From Macrosoma leucophasiata (taxonomy: Eukaryota; Arthropoda; Insecta; Lepidoptera; Hedylidae), in the NCBI GenBank assembly GCA_036365455.1, contig JAWQUS010000020.1, forward strand, positions 2,639,001 through 2,703,000: DNA of 64,000 nt, written 5' to 3'. Position numbers and translations under genes: made by a program. The notes under the pieces were generated by a model. It saw only the letters and a program-made list of their open reading frames with translations, was not told the origin of the DNA and ran no database searches. Of this stretch, positions 27,501-34,489 are shown one piece after another (positions within the stretch are counted from its first letter, which is position 1; each line of letters opens with the position of its first letter).

Positions 27501-28740
27501 CATATAAATAAATATTCGTAACCTTAATCATCAACTGGATTCATAATAAAAAAAAGCTATATTCATATCGCTAGGTTTGCTTGCTTAAAGCAAAATAGAG
27601 ATATTATTGTTCACTTAACGAGTGCGTGTCAGTGACTCGTCTAATTTTGTTGAGCATTATGCTCACTTATTAATTCAAATGCAGCTTCCGCTTAAACTGT
27701 AGTTTTGTACTTTTTGAGAATGTTTGTCCAAGTCGATTACGTATTATTGAACTTGAAGCTTTTGTGGATCTGCTCAATTTTCCATTGACTTCATATTGAC
27801 AACTATTCTCTTGAAAAAGATGATTCGAGTATAGTAGCACTAAATTTGTAATCCAAATCTTGAATTAAATAATTGTAGTTTATTCAAAGAAAATGTAAAT
27901 TTTCTTCATAATTCTTGTTTTAGTGTCGTATTTGAAAGTTGTCTGAGCAAATTTTTAATTAATGTTTTTCTCATTGATTCCAGGTACTTCATTAGAAGCG
28001 ATCCGTGAGGTAGTCAACTCTGGCAAGATATGTGTGCTGAATCTTCACCCGCAGTCGTTAAAGATCCTTCGCAATTCCGATTTGAAACCGTACACGGTGT
28101 TCGTCGCGCCGCCTAGCTTGGAGAAACTAAGGCAGAAGAAGATTAGGAATGGGGAAGCTTTTAAGGTAATTTTTATAATATATAATTCTTAACACATTTA
28201 AACAATTTAATCGATTAGTAAATATATCCCGTAAATGTAACATAATCCACTGTGTTATAGGTTTTCATTAGCAATTTGATTCCAATTTTGAACGATATTA
28301 CGAGTATATGCAAACCTTAGTTATATAATGGGAACGCAAGTTTTTTTTTTTCAAACTACTTTCCGATGAAGAAAGAAGAAGAGAAGAAGTTGCAACATTA
28401 AAACCTCTACTATATATGAACAATATGCTTGTGCACTGCAATAATATACTTACTATGAATGTGAATGCTTGTTTGTGGTTTTTATGATATAGAAAAGTGA
28501 AATGATTATGCATGACATAATGAAATGTTATTATAAAATCATAATCTTCATCCACAGGAAGAAGAATTAAAGGAGATAATAGCAACAGCGAGAGACATGG
28601 AACTGAGATGGGGCCACTTATTCGACATGATAATAATAAATAACGACACCCAACGTGCCTACCAGCAGCTACTGAACGAGATAAACAGTTTGGAGAGAGA
28701 GCCGCAGTGGGTACCGGCTCACTGGCTCAAGCAAACCTAG
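4572..28740 (+). CDS. sdt: Stardust / PALS1 (MPP5-type) MAGUK, 13 exons
   Basis: The product is the scaffold of the Crumbs apical polarity complex. In the family, L27N binds PATJ, L27C binds Lin-7, and PDZ-SH3-GK binds the Crumbs tail at the apical membrane. Join: 4572-4688, 16806-16995, 19109-19332, 19759-19929, 20882-20993, 21282-21379, 22475-22682, 23833-23965, 25183-25346, 26215-26379, 26994-27125, 27984-28165, 28558-28740. These total 2079 nt, or 692 aa; human PALS1 is 675. Phases match at every junction. Approximate domains: L27N 105-155, L27C 172-230, PDZ 258-338 (loop EPLGATV), SH3 351-417 (HFDYDP, NWWQA), basic HOOK 419-472 ([11 protein letters not shown]), GK-like 495-688. The GK P-loop reads [10 protein letters not shown] and lacks the catalytic GKS/T, as expected of a pseudo-kinase. 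The protein ends [10 protein letters not shown]. Other isoforms with more 5' exons may exist outside the window. Confidence 0.96.
5130..5300. repeat. Dispersed repeat fragment (family I2)
   Basis: Shares the block 'cgctacgcttagaatgcgga ... gtttgaatgccat' with 20030-20225, 41550-41640 plus 41940-42060, and, inverted, 39760-39925 and 48978-49090. It is a dispersed non-LTR-like repeat; class not determined. Confidence 0.6.
5785..5840 (+). repeat. Family A fragment
   Basis: Diverged piece of the family A head (gcgtaggca.. ccgcatta.. aatggtagtgttca). Family A is defined by the 48686-48977 copy. Confidence 0.55.
6410..6485 (+). repeat. Family A fragment
   Basis: Diverged piece of the family A head (ccaacgcattacctaat followed by cactatcgtgttccggt). 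It overlaps a 125-codon minus-strand open frame, which I therefore regard as chance. Confidence 0.55.
8020..8120 (+). mobile_element. 3' end of RTE-like LINE (truncated)
   Basis: Encodes the terminal words 'CQDRDIWRS' and '[10 protein letters not shown]' followed by the tail gaagatacatacatacaa. The same end occurs at 51480-51570, 55110-55190 and 63640-63745, and inverted at 49998-50110. It is a 5'-truncated insertion. Confidence 0.7.
8155..8205 (+). repeat. Fragment of the 640-bp family K terminus
   Basis: The words 'ggaaccctt' and 'cgcacttggccggtttttt' match the ends of the elements at 24445-25115 and 42832-43470. A second fragment lies at 13080-13135. Confidence 0.5.
8522..8843 (+). mobile_element. 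tRNA-derived SINE (SINE-B), near full length
   Basis: The head has an RNA polymerase III box A-like region (agcgtagtggtagccgg) and a box B (ggttcgattccc), as in a tRNA. The body carries 'acctcggagtttggtaatg' and 'acatgggccaaaaacgtaac', and the 3' part reads 'ttacaagcgtgaagttacg'. The same unit recurs at 12215-12541 (-), 31774-32125, 38686-38872 (-) and, broken by other insertions, at 13330 and 62666. A 141-codon minus-strand open frame across this copy is a shadow. Confidence 0.85.
11030..11105 (+). repeat. tRNA-like SINE head, diverged
   Basis: Contains a box B-like ggttcaaatct after a weak box A-like stretch. It lacks a complete cloverleaf, so I read it as a SINE relic and not a tRNA gene. 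Confidence 0.35.
11853..11895. repeat. Perfect hairpin, 20-bp arms, 3-nt loop
   Basis: The left arm (11853-11872, ttcagttttcgtctattttc) is the exact reverse complement of 11876-11895, with tct between. No element boundary is visible around it. Confidence 0.9.
12040..12125 (+). mobile_element. tRNA-derived SINE head (SINE-C)
   Basis: Has 'agcttagtggtaaagctgg' and 'actggttatcctaaggtcgc' and ends with a box B-like 'cattcccttcccgaagtg'. It matches the clearer head at 63238-63310. Confidence 0.6.
12215..12541 (-). mobile_element. SINE-B, near full length
   Basis: Reverse-orientation copy. The tRNA-like head (gggaatcgaacccagg on this strand) is at its right end near 12478-12541 and the 'cttcacgcctgtaatcc' tail at its left end. 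Confidence 0.85.
13330..13790 (+). mobile_element. SINE-B copy split by a family A insertion
   Basis: The SINE-B body words at 13330-13440 (gaattgggtaacgtgctcag, gtaagtgtttgcatg) resume at 13725-13785 (ctctgccttccacttcgg .. gcgtgaaatta). The 285 bases between are a family A element, so A inserted after B. Confidence 0.75.
13440..13724 (-). mobile_element. Family A element, full length, nested in SINE-B
   Basis: Begins with a T run (the oligo(A) tail on the other strand) and ends at the ctggagctctaccaccagt head. Family A is described at 48686-48977. Confidence 0.85.
14882..15344. mobile_element. 463-bp TIR element (MITE)
   Basis: The 34-bp termini start CGTCAGATTAAGATAT on both strands and differ at only two positions. 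The interior has no transposase; the 79-codon open frame at 14984-15223 resembles nothing I know. I could not find a clear target duplication, so the superfamily is open. Confidence 0.8.
15788..16050. repeat. Fold-back element rich in TATCGATA
   Basis: Arms of about 80 bp (15817-15900 and 15955-16040) are near-perfect inverted copies. The stretch to about 16075 holds nine copies of the octamer TATCGATA. In Drosophila this octamer is the DRE bound by DREF. A related, more decayed element lies at 40524-40875. Confidence 0.85.
16806..16995 (+). CDS. sdt: sdt exon 2
   Basis: Preceded by tttatttcag and followed by gtaagt. Encodes residues 40-103, a charged helix ([17 protein letters not shown]) plus a conserved linker ([12 protein letters not shown]) leading into L27N. 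It aligns with the segment before L27 in PALS1. Ends in phase 1. Confidence 0.95.
16996..19108 (+). other. sdt: sdt intron 2
   Basis: AT-rich. It carries an unexplained 166-codon minus-strand open frame (17099-17599). Nothing else is recognised; the GC-richer patch at 18840-19010 shows no coding pattern. Confidence 0.6.
17099..17599 (-). other. Unrecognised 166-codon open frame
   Basis: Starts with a true ATG and is the longest open frame in the window. The predicted product is Lys/Asn/Ile-rich with no signal peptide, membrane segment or motif I know. It lies antisense in an AT-rich intron with no visible promoter, splice partner or terminal repeats. It may be chance or a relic of a mobile element; I assign no function. 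Confidence 0.2.
19109..19332 (+). CDS. sdt: sdt exon 3 (L27N)
   Basis: Preceded by cccttgcag and followed by gtgagt. Residues 103-177 form the first L27 domain ([15 protein letters not shown]...). An alanine/leucine-rich insert ([20 protein letters not shown]) is coded by very GC-rich codons. Ends in phase 0. Confidence 0.95.
19645..19700 (-). repeat. Family A head fragment
   Basis: Reads gatggtgcctacg .. gagctccgtcactggagc .. accaccagtgaaa. Short remnant 60 bases before sdt exon 4. Confidence 0.7.
19759..19929 (+). CDS. sdt: sdt exon 4 (L27C)
   Basis: I chose the acceptor at ctctcattccag (19758), giving the in-frame start [20 protein letters not shown]. It aligns with the start of L27C in PALS1 and has a better pyrimidine tract than the alternative gatcgcag at 19782, also in frame. 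The core reads [20 protein letters not shown]. Ends AAT AAG|gtaatg, phase 0. Confidence 0.9.
20030..20225. repeat. Dispersed repeat I2
   Basis: Shares 'cgccacgcttagcatgcgga', 'gtttgacaaccattgtt' and 'agtgggcggtggggttgtca' with 41550-42060. Preceded at about 19975-20025 by the common tail 'catttcagccgaaatgcgtc'. Confidence 0.65.
20365..20420. repeat. Short (CAGAAT)n tract
   Basis: Four tandem TCAGAA-type hexamers followed by 'actcatttattcattta', the look of a LINE or SINE 3' end. Confidence 0.5.
20882..20993 (+). CDS. sdt: sdt exon 5 (start of PDZ)
   Basis: After aattttgcag and before gtaagt. Residues 235-272: an acidic linker, then the first PDZ strand ([15 protein letters not shown]). Ends in phase 1 inside the carboxylate-binding loop codon GGT. 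Confidence 0.95.
21282..21379 (+). CDS. sdt: sdt exon 6 (PDZ core)
   Basis: After tttgttttag. Encodes [33 protein letters not shown] in one piece; near-identical to PALS1 through the PLGATV loop and the [14 protein letters not shown] signature. Ends GAG|gttggt, phase 0. Confidence 0.97.
21913..21958. repeat. Perfect hairpin, 18-bp arms, 10-nt loop
   Basis: The arm atttcactggctgtacca (21913-21930) is repeated inverted at 21941-21958. Lies in sdt intron 6. Confidence 0.9.
22227..22447 (+). mobile_element. 221-bp nonautonomous element beside a splice acceptor
   Basis: Flanked by a perfect 7-bp direct repeat ACGATGC (22220-22226, 22448-22454). The same unit, inverted, sits inside a LINE copy at 46841-47052, which confirms mobility. 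It starts cagagaatatgtaata and ends ggagtgtccgcggtgtg, with no clear TIR. The right target duplication runs into the probable branch point of sdt exon 7. Confidence 0.8.
22475..22682 (+). CDS. sdt: sdt exon 7 (PDZ end, SH3 start)
   Basis: After cacgcttccag and before gtaacg. Residues 305-374: [20 protein letters not shown] (PDZ helix), a Pro/Arg-rich linker, then [20 protein letters not shown] of the SH3 domain and CRELG. Extremely GC-rich, unlike flanking introns. Ends in phase 1. Decayed copies of this exon follow in the intron (22855-23400). Confidence 0.96.
22687..22812. repeat. (CT)n microsatellite with terminal C run
   Basis: About 110 bases of CTCTCT with a few CGCT and TTCT interruptions, then a C13 run. 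It starts only a few bases after the exon 7 donor. The Leu/Ser and Arg/Glu repeat open frames across it are artefacts. Confidence 0.95.
22855..22940 (+). pseudogene. sdt: Decayed copy 1 of sdt exon 7 (3' part)
   Basis: caccagcgtgtgcactttca aligns with exon 7 caccagcgggtg..gcacttcga, and gcccgccgcgagctaag aligns with ccctgccgcgagctagg at the exon end. It carries a stop (tag) and gaps, and the donor GT is lost (aagcga). Confidence 0.75.
22950..23092 (+). pseudogene. sdt: Decayed copy 2 of sdt exon 7
   Basis: Best preserved copy: gccggcaccctcgacgtagt aligns with agcggcaccctgagcgtggt. It continues through the Pro/Arg linker and the FDYDPEDD region (ttggactgcgacccgaagga) to ctcgatgag at the donor position. 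It has an in-frame stop (gtgtag) and no GT donor. Confidence 0.85.
23172..23245 (+). pseudogene. sdt: Decayed copy 3 of sdt exon 7 (SH3 part)
   Basis: cgtgctgcagcgctcttcga then cttctatccggaggatgacg aligns with cgggtgctgcacgtg..cttcgactacgaccccgaggacgacg. It retains FDFYPEDDV, then a stop (tag), then cgcgaactagataag matching cgcgagctaggtaac. Confidence 0.85.
23328..23400 (+). pseudogene. sdt: Decayed copy 4 of sdt exon 7 (SH3 part)
   Basis: gtgatgcacagtcgtgcgca then cttttactgcgat aligns with gtgctgcacgtgcgcgcgcacttcgactacga, and tatacccccagccgcatgct then cagtaag aligns with the exon end and donor. Most diverged copy; a GT survives near the donor. Confidence 0.65.
23543..23805 (+). repeat. Dispersed repeat family L
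   Basis: Opens ctagctaacccggcaaactt and ends ttgcatttttatatatatag. The inverted copy at 55985-56135 plus 57395-57550 shares 'ccctggacttccaaaaatca' and 'caaaggtttgatagata', split by a LINE. This 'actagct..cccggc' opening is common in moth and butterfly introns. Confidence 0.75.
23833..23965 (+). CDS. sdt: sdt exon 8 (SH3)
   Basis: After gctcattccag and before gtaagt. Residues 374-418: [41 protein letters not shown]; the SH3 core with the Trp pair. Ends in phase 2 (CA|G). Confidence 0.97.
24125..24245 (+). mobile_element. tRNA-like SINE head
   Basis: agcgctagatggccgcgagt then ttgagtctcgcctgaggtga (box B-like), followed by aaatttttcttt, the same body start as SINE-C. No cloverleaf of a functional tRNA. 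Confidence 0.5.
24445..25115 (+). mobile_element. Family K element, about 670 bp
   Basis: Starts tttagggttccgtagtaaac, has a (CTGT)n tract, and ends ctacactgcgcgtggtccga then cacgcacttgacc. Colinear over its whole length with 42832-43470. No coding frame or clear TIR seen; class unknown. Ends 70 bases before sdt exon 9. Confidence 0.8.
25183..25346 (+). CDS. sdt: sdt exon 9 (HOOK region)
   Basis: After tttgttttcag. Residues 418-473: [20 protein letters not shown], then the lysine cluster [11 protein letters not shown], then [14 protein letters not shown]. In MAGUKs this basic region between SH3 and GK can bind FERM proteins. Followed by gtgagt; phase 1. Confidence 0.95.
25933..26105 (-). mobile_element. 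Family A element, head truncated
   Basis: T run then ggaagtggcaaacaagcatg .. ggaaatcacagggccgtaca; the rest of the head is absent. Lies 110 bases before sdt exon 10. Confidence 0.8.
26215..26379 (+). CDS. sdt: sdt exon 10 (start of GK-like domain)
   Basis: After aaaatgttacag and before gtaagt. Residues 473-528: [20 protein letters not shown], then [21 protein letters not shown]. The P-loop position lacks the Lys-Ser/Thr of active guanylate kinases. Phase 1 end. Confidence 0.97.
26994..27125 (+). CDS. sdt: sdt exon 11 (GK-like, GMP-binding part)
   Basis: After aaattacag and before gtgaga. Residues 528-572: [20 protein letters not shown] then [20 protein letters not shown]. Matches the GMP-binding lobe, which in MAGUKs serves peptide binding. 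Phase 1 end. Confidence 0.97.
27145..27440. repeat. LINE/SINE-like tail fragment
   Basis: Begins gaattcaaaattcaaatcat ttatttcaaat, a familiar 3'-tail motif of lepidopteran non-LTR elements. No coding frame seen. Confidence 0.4.
27984..28165 (+). CDS. sdt: sdt exon 12 (GK-like)
   Basis: After cattgattccag and before gtaatt. Residues 572-632: [53 protein letters not shown]... aligned with PALS1 without gaps over most of its length. Phase 0. Confidence 0.97.
28558..28740 (+). CDS. sdt: sdt exon 13 (GK-like C-terminus and stop)
   Basis: After ttcatccacag. Residues 633-692: [40 protein letters not shown], and the end [13 protein letters not shown], then TAG (28738-28740). The end point matches PALS1 (EPQWVPSTW). 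Sense codons continue in frame after the TAG (see 28741-29088). Confidence 0.97.
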   Translation, partial: EEELKEIIATARDMELRWGHLFDMIIINNDTQRAYQQLLNEINSLEREPQWVPAHWLKQT

Positions 28741-29088
28741 CGAGAAATCCACAAAGTTGCCCGGGCAACAAGACTGAACCGAGTCGATAATACTTGTCGC
28801 GTCAACATTGAAGTGACCAACGTGAAAAAGGATGTCCACGGGACGATACAAAACGGAATGTTCAAACTCATGCTACTGTTCCAATTCGTGATGCAAATGG
28901 TTTTACATTTGCTAATGAACTTCATAAACGCTCGCGACGTGAGAGACATGATCGTTGAAACATCCGATGAGACGTTAGGTGAAAATGTGGAATTTAGAAA
29001 TGTGTTCTCAAATATAACTTGTTTGGCTAACGAGGGTGATTATATAATTAAATTAGATGATGAACGTAAAAAGAGGTCTGTCGCGTGA
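28741..29088 (+). other. sdt: In-frame 115-codon extension after the sdt stop
   Basis: In the frame of exon 13 there are 115 sense codons between TAG (context ACC TAG CGA) and the next stop, TGA at 29086-29088. The predicted peptide has a basic start (KVARATRLNRVDN), a hydrophobic stretch at 28858-28926 (MFKLMLLFQFVMQMVLHLLM) and a charged tail (KLDDERKKRS). Base composition is closer to the exon than to the AT-rich sequence after 29160. It may be a readthrough tail, a former longer C-terminus or chance. PALS1 family proteins normally end at the TAG position. Confidence 0.4.
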
Positions 29089-31450
29089 CGTGGCGCCGGC
29101 GAAAACGATCAAATTCACCATAGAAATGGACGTTACTATGTGGATTACGACATAACCGTGATTTTTTAAATTTAAATCTATACCGACTTATTTTTTAATT
29201 CATTCCCGTGTTGTTTGCAGTACATTGGCAATAATATTCGTCATGGTCTGATTTTAGATGTAAAGATTGTATATTCCTGGTTATAAATAGGTAGCGGGTT
29301 TACTTTTCGTAAAATAACATGTATACTGCCTTATTCGTAAAAGTGTTATCTAATTTTAAAATCTGATGTTTGCCCCCAGTTACAATTGTTAGAATTAGAG
29401 ATAAAAGACCCAGGTGCTTTGAATTTTGATGTATTTTCAAAGAGATGTAACGAGTCGGTGTTTCTAATTCTAATGAGCTATTTAGAATCGAGTAATGACT
29501 ATAGATTCGGGTCACTGAGTGCGTTATGCATATTCACTTTGTAGTCTAGGTGAAAAAACTTATTACACAATAAATAATTCCTTCGAAATATATTAAATTT
29601 GAACTCTTCGTAAACTATATCCCTTTTCGAGAACATAGTCGTTTTAAATATGAAATTCAATGAAATTTTTGAAACAATAATTACATTTAAATTTTTACAC
29701 AATCTAAAATGATAGTTTAGAGATGCTGCGCTTTGCCATTTTTATTTTCAATCTTTAAAGATATCTTCCTAACTACTTTTACTTTTTAATATTTTTCTAA
29801 GCGTATACTTTATTGTTAATACTATGAATTGTGCAATTTACGCAATATTTTTATGTATATTAAGTTTTTTCATATTTTCATTTATCTAGCAACACAGGAT
29901 GGCAGTTATTTTATTTTAAACTAGGACGCCATGCTTTTGATACTTTCTGGCGTAAATAATTATGATAAAAAACAATAATTAATTAATCACAATAAAAAAT
30001 AAATCTTATTTATAAAAATGTATTTTTTATCATAAATTAAATGACACCGGCAACAATAAAATGAAGGAATTTATAGTTTGCAATTGAATAAATAGATAGT
30101 TAAATAGATGAATAAATAAAAATACGATGGATAAACAATAAAGTATTTCCTATTGCCAAAATTTGTACGGTAGTTAAAAAATAGCGACTTTTTGAAAAAT
30201 TTCTCCAGTAGATAGCCTTTGTCTCTCGATCGTAGGGAATCGTTAGACAAACGAGGAACGATTAATATAACACCGCTACTATAGTGTGTAGTGATGCAAT
30301 ATTTAATATCCTAATTCCCATACAACGACATATCTGATTTTTATGGTATACCTATTACAATGGAATGTTTTTTGGCCAAATTGTAAACTCCTTTTTGTCA
30401 TATTTACCAATTTAATGTATTTTAATGTTAATGAATAGTCAAGGGTACGCGTTTATCGCTTTTTATGAACAAAACGTCCTGAGGTTTAGATTCCATCGCC
30501 CCAATATATATTTCATGGAACACGTTCTTCCTGTAGCATGCATCATGTTTATTAAAACAACAAACTTTGTAGAAACATGTTGTTAATATTCAAACATAAT
30601 TGTGTAATTTTCAGAAACATTATCGTTACAACAACTCTGTTGATTGCAACAATATAATTGTATAAACAATTCTAAATGTCCACAATAAAAAATATCTGGA
30701 ATTAGTTTCGTTACATTTATTGTATAAGTAGATAGAATTGTGCATTCCAAATATTTTAGTGCCAAATACATAAGCCACGGCGGTGAGTGGTGGAGAAGTG
30801 GAAAAATCACAATTTTTTAATAAAATAATTTTATTATGTATGTTTGTATTGTAGCCTATTTTACCATTTCACATTGTGTGTGCTGATTTTGAAGTATAGT
30901 GTCATAATTTTTAGGTCGTACAACATTTTTTAACTTTGTATGAAGGTACTCATCGGCTCGCTGGTGCATTTGTATGTGACGTCGGATCGTACTTAATAAT
31001 TTAAAAAATCTGTATCACTAATCTAGAGCTGTATAAATGCACCAAGGACCTGATGTTGTGTGTTATATTTCCATTTATAAAAATCTGTGTTAGTCTGTGG
31101 AGGTGCTAAATTGTAAATTAGTTTTGTTCTGTCATAATCATTATATTTCAGTTTTTGTGGTGTGACGCGCATCAAATACTTTTCCATGAAAATAGGTACC
31201 TATTATACAATTTTGTATTATAATTCAACAGCAATTATAAATGAAATGTATTTCATGCGCGACCATAAACTAATGTGGATTTATTGAAACTTCACAGTAT
31301 TGATATTATTATCTAATTTATAAATAATAGTCCTGTACATAAAATATATTGACAACTGAATAAAATATTATAAATACCATGTTAATAGTGAACAATTTTA
31401 TGTAAATAATAGAGTACCTATTAAATTTAATATCACAAGAAAATGGTTTT
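29089..31450 (+). other. sdt: sdt 3' UTR and downstream AT-rich region
   Basis: No gene recognised. Candidate polyadenylation signals AATAAA occur near 29991, 30048, 30086, 30114, 30139 and 31370; I cannot tell which is used. No dispersed repeat is evident, unlike almost all other intergenic parts of this window, which fits a transcribed UTR. Confidence 0.5.
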
Positions 31451-31773
31451 ATTGCTTTTTAAACAACGTCTAAGTAATTGTACAGTCATGGGTGTTCTCC
31501 GCTTATCCAAAATTAATATAGCTTTATTACCACCGCATAGAGTGTACATACAAGCGGCCAGTGCCCTGATAGTACATACCTACATATTAGGTAATTATTG
31601 AAGTTTTAGAATTATAATTTAAATAACGAAAATACCTACGCAGTACAAAACAGTATGTAGATATACATTTTTCCCTTTCCTTATAGCAGAATATAATTAT
31701 CATTTCTAGGCAAGTAAGTACAAACCAGTACAAGTAGGACAAATTCTGCAATTTAGAGGATTTAGACAAAAAT

Positions 31774-32125
31774 CTGTCTCAGTAGCCAAGTGGTAGCAGA
31801 CCACCGCTACTACGCTGACGTCCTAGGTTCGATTCTCGGGTCGGAGAGTTATAAAAAATAACGATGTAAAATCCTTTGTCTCTGGTTCTACTGGGATTTT
31901 TCGATTTTCTGAAATTTTCCCAGTACCTCGGAGTTTGGTAAGGTGCCCAGAGATGTCAACAGGCTCGCCAACTGTTACATGGGTCAAAACGTAACCGGGG
32001 AATCATGGGTATTTGCATGTATGCTTAAATGCATGCATGTGTGTGTGTGTGTGTGAAATGTATGTGTGGTGTGTTGTGTGTTACTCGTACCGACATCTTC
32101 GGGGTTGCAATTAAAATTACATAGA
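31774..32125 (+). mobile_element. SINE-B, near full length, with (GT)n
   Basis: Head tctgtctcagtagccaagtg with box B aggttcgattctcggg, body as in the 8522 copy, then an inserted (GT)n tract at 32036-32056 and the 'ggggttgcaattaaaatta' tail. Confidence 0.85.
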
Positions 32126-32471
32126 GATTGCTAAGTCTCACACTTAAGTAAGTGAATATTGGGATTTTTCATCAACCAATATTCCCATAAATAATGGGCT
32201 CAATTAGTATCAAAACGCTTTACACTACACCTATTATGTAAATACCTACCTATATGATTACACGACACCTAAATCTAACTGCTGAATCGTGTGATGCATG
32301 CATGTCTACATTTGCATGCATCAATACGTGTTTTCATCTCTCTCAAGTTACATTATTATTTTATAGGTTAAGTTGAGCATGAAACAAAATAGGTTTTAAT
32401 TTCGATTAGGTACTGCCTGATTGGTCTGTAGGTACTGCTCATACACTGTCCAGTGCAAAGGCGCAGGCATA

Positions 32472-32754
32472 TTTGTTTATGTAATGAACGTGGAAAACAA
32501 GCATGCAGCTCACGTTGATATTGTGATGACTGCAGCATATAGACATCTACATAAAAACCAGAGGTCAAAATGCAGATGCGTTGCCACCACTGAGACCTAA
32601 GTTGTCTCTGTGATAGTTATTACTGAGTCATACATTACCATCTAACCGGAACTCTATAGTGCTGAACACTGAACACTACCATTTGGCGGCAGATAGAAGT
32701 AATGCAATGGTGCCTACACCCACGCGCTCTGTCCAGAGCTCTACCACCAGTAAA
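32472..32754 (-). mobile_element. Family A element
   Basis: From the T-rich end (atgtaatgaacgtggaaaac) to the head (gagctctaccaccagtaa), but diverged: a duplicated ctgaacactgaacac and a shortened head palindrome. Confidence 0.8.
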
Positions 32755-33590
32755 TATAGATAAAATCTACCCTGTGGGCGCAGCCGGCGAATCACAACTC
32801 CGATCTCAGCGTTGCGACCGCAACCCCTGGAAACGAGTGCTAGTCTGGACCGGGAACTGAACACAACCCAACCACCCATTCTCGGATCGGAGGATTCGGA
32901 GGTAAGCGAAGGAACCTGAGTTCACAGCATCGCGCTGTATGCAGTACCGGATTAGCCTTAAAGCAGGAGGCAGCAAAAACTACGGGCCCCGCGCCTTGGA
33001 GGGCCCCGCACCTGTGCCCAAAAAAAACACAAATATGCAATACACTTAGAGAAATAAGTAGGTAATTCTCAAAGTAAGCGTTGATTACACTTTAATTATA
33101 CATTTAAGCATATTGTTATGTTGCAAGTTGGCAATACCATAAACGTTTTCGGTTCCTTTTCGTAAATGTTCTGTTTTATTTACATCCTAAATTTCAGTAG
33201 GCAATGTTACTAGGTATGTAACTAATGGCAAGGCAAGGCAATGTAACTAATCTAGGGCGCCATGGTCACATTTGCTACGGGCCTCGCACCAGCGTTATCC
33301 GGCACTGGCTGCAATCTATGACTGGCTGTATGCCTACACATGGAACTAAAATCGAAACATTGAGGATCTCGTCAACTCGATGCGTTTTTGGCGAGGCGGC
33401 TCAGAATAATGAACAAATGTTCACTATCATGTGCTCAAATCTCACAAACAATTATTATTAGAAGTGGCGGTCGTAGGGGTCATGTTGACATATCCCGTAT
33501 ACCCGTATACTAACGACAAGACAAGAAGTTATTTTATTTTACTGTGCAGCCTTAGAGATCAAAAAATATAGCTCGTTAGCATACCTACTA
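32755..33590. other. Intergenic, no gene seen
   Basis: GC-richer patch at 32760-33020, then AT-rich sequence. 'gcagtaccggattagcctta' at about 32941 looks like a repeat fragment. Open frames here show no family resemblance. Confidence 0.4.
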
Positions 33591-33591
33591 A

Positions 33592-33762
33592 GGGCGGGCG
33601 CCCACACAAAACTGCGATGCAATAGGATGTGACACCACATTGTAGAACTTGCGATGCGATTCAGCTAACCATACTTTCAACGAGTCGAACGAAATCATAT
33701 CGCAGCAATTCGCATCGCAATTTGCTGCGATGCAGCGTCGCATCGCAATTTGTGTATACCCT
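33592..33762. mobile_element. Short TIR element (MITE) in the duplicated unit
   Basis: The left end reads gggcgcccacacaaaactgc gatgc and the right end, reversed, gggtatacacaaattgcgat gc: imperfect TIRs with a common GGG..CACA..TGCGATGC. The interior repeats GCGATGC/GCATCGC words. A partial copy lies in the second tandem unit. Confidence 0.55.
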
Positions 33763-34157
33763 GAGGCTGATAGTATTTGTTTTTATAACTGAATCAGAGT
33801 TAACCGATCCAGACAGCAACAGGAACGCGCGCGGCTTCAACTGTCAAAACTGTTGTTATTTGTCAATGTCAATGTCAGGATTTGCGTGATTGCTGACACC
33901 GCATTGTAGAACTTGCGATGCGATTCAGCTGACCATACTTTCAACGTGTCGAACGAAATCATATCGCAGCAATTCGCATCGCAAGTTGCTGCGATGCAGC
34001 GTCGCATCACAATTTGTGTACACCTTGAGGCTGATAGTTTTTGTTTTTATAACTGAATCAGAGTTAACCGATCCAGACAGCAACAGGAACGCGCGCGGCT
34101 TCAACTGTCAAAACTGTTGTTATTTGTCAATGTCAATGTCAGGATTTGCGTGATTGC
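33630..34157. repeat. 264-bp tandem duplication upstream of the BRMS1-like gene
   Basis: Units 33630-33893 and 33894-34157 are equal in length and differ at about eight positions (roughly 97% identity). Each contains most of the MITE plus 'ttaaccgatccagacagcaa', 'acgcgcgcggcttcaactgt' and 'gtcaatgtcaatgtcagg'. The second unit ends 130 bases before the start codon, so the proximal promoter is probably doubled. The 86-87-codon open frames in each copy are repeated shadows. Confidence 0.95.
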
Positions 34158-34287
34158 GTGACATTTCGCTTCTCGTCGTAATGTTCGACGTTGTATGTTT
34201 TTAATTGGAACGGAGCGAAAATAGAGGTTTTAAGATATCTAACTTAACTAATAATCGTTAATACATTGTGAAAGTTCGAAAGTGAAA
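34158..34287 (+). promoter_or_regulatory. Probable 5' leader of the BRMS1-like gene
   Basis: 130 bases between the tandem duplication and the ATG. No TATA box or firm initiator found; transcription may start here or in the last duplicated unit. Inferred from position only. Confidence 0.35.
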
Positions 34288-34489
34288 ATGCCGTCAATGA
34301 AAGTGGAAGGTGACAGCGATGGGGATGGCGATATGTCTGGGGGTGATACCGAACGTTCTGGGGGCTCTTCCAGGGGCCCAGACAGGGACTCCAGCGCTGA
34401 GGAAGCTGACGAACCGGATTCTGATGACTCCTCTGAAATGGATGAGAGTGAATGTGAACGCCGCCGGAACGAATGCCTCGACAACTTAG
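34288..34489 (+). CDS. Brms1: Brms1 exon 1
   Basis: ATG at 34288 with AAA before it; the peptide starts MPSMKVEGDSDGDGDMSGGD. 67 codons plus one base, then gtacgt. The acidic low-complexity start and the CERRRNECL motif are typical of the family. Confidence 0.92.

Noticed and set aside
33629..34153. Two near-identical 86-87-codon open frames in tandem
   Set aside because: They are the same frame in two copies of a 264-bp duplication that contains a MITE; the start codons are weak and no family is recognised.
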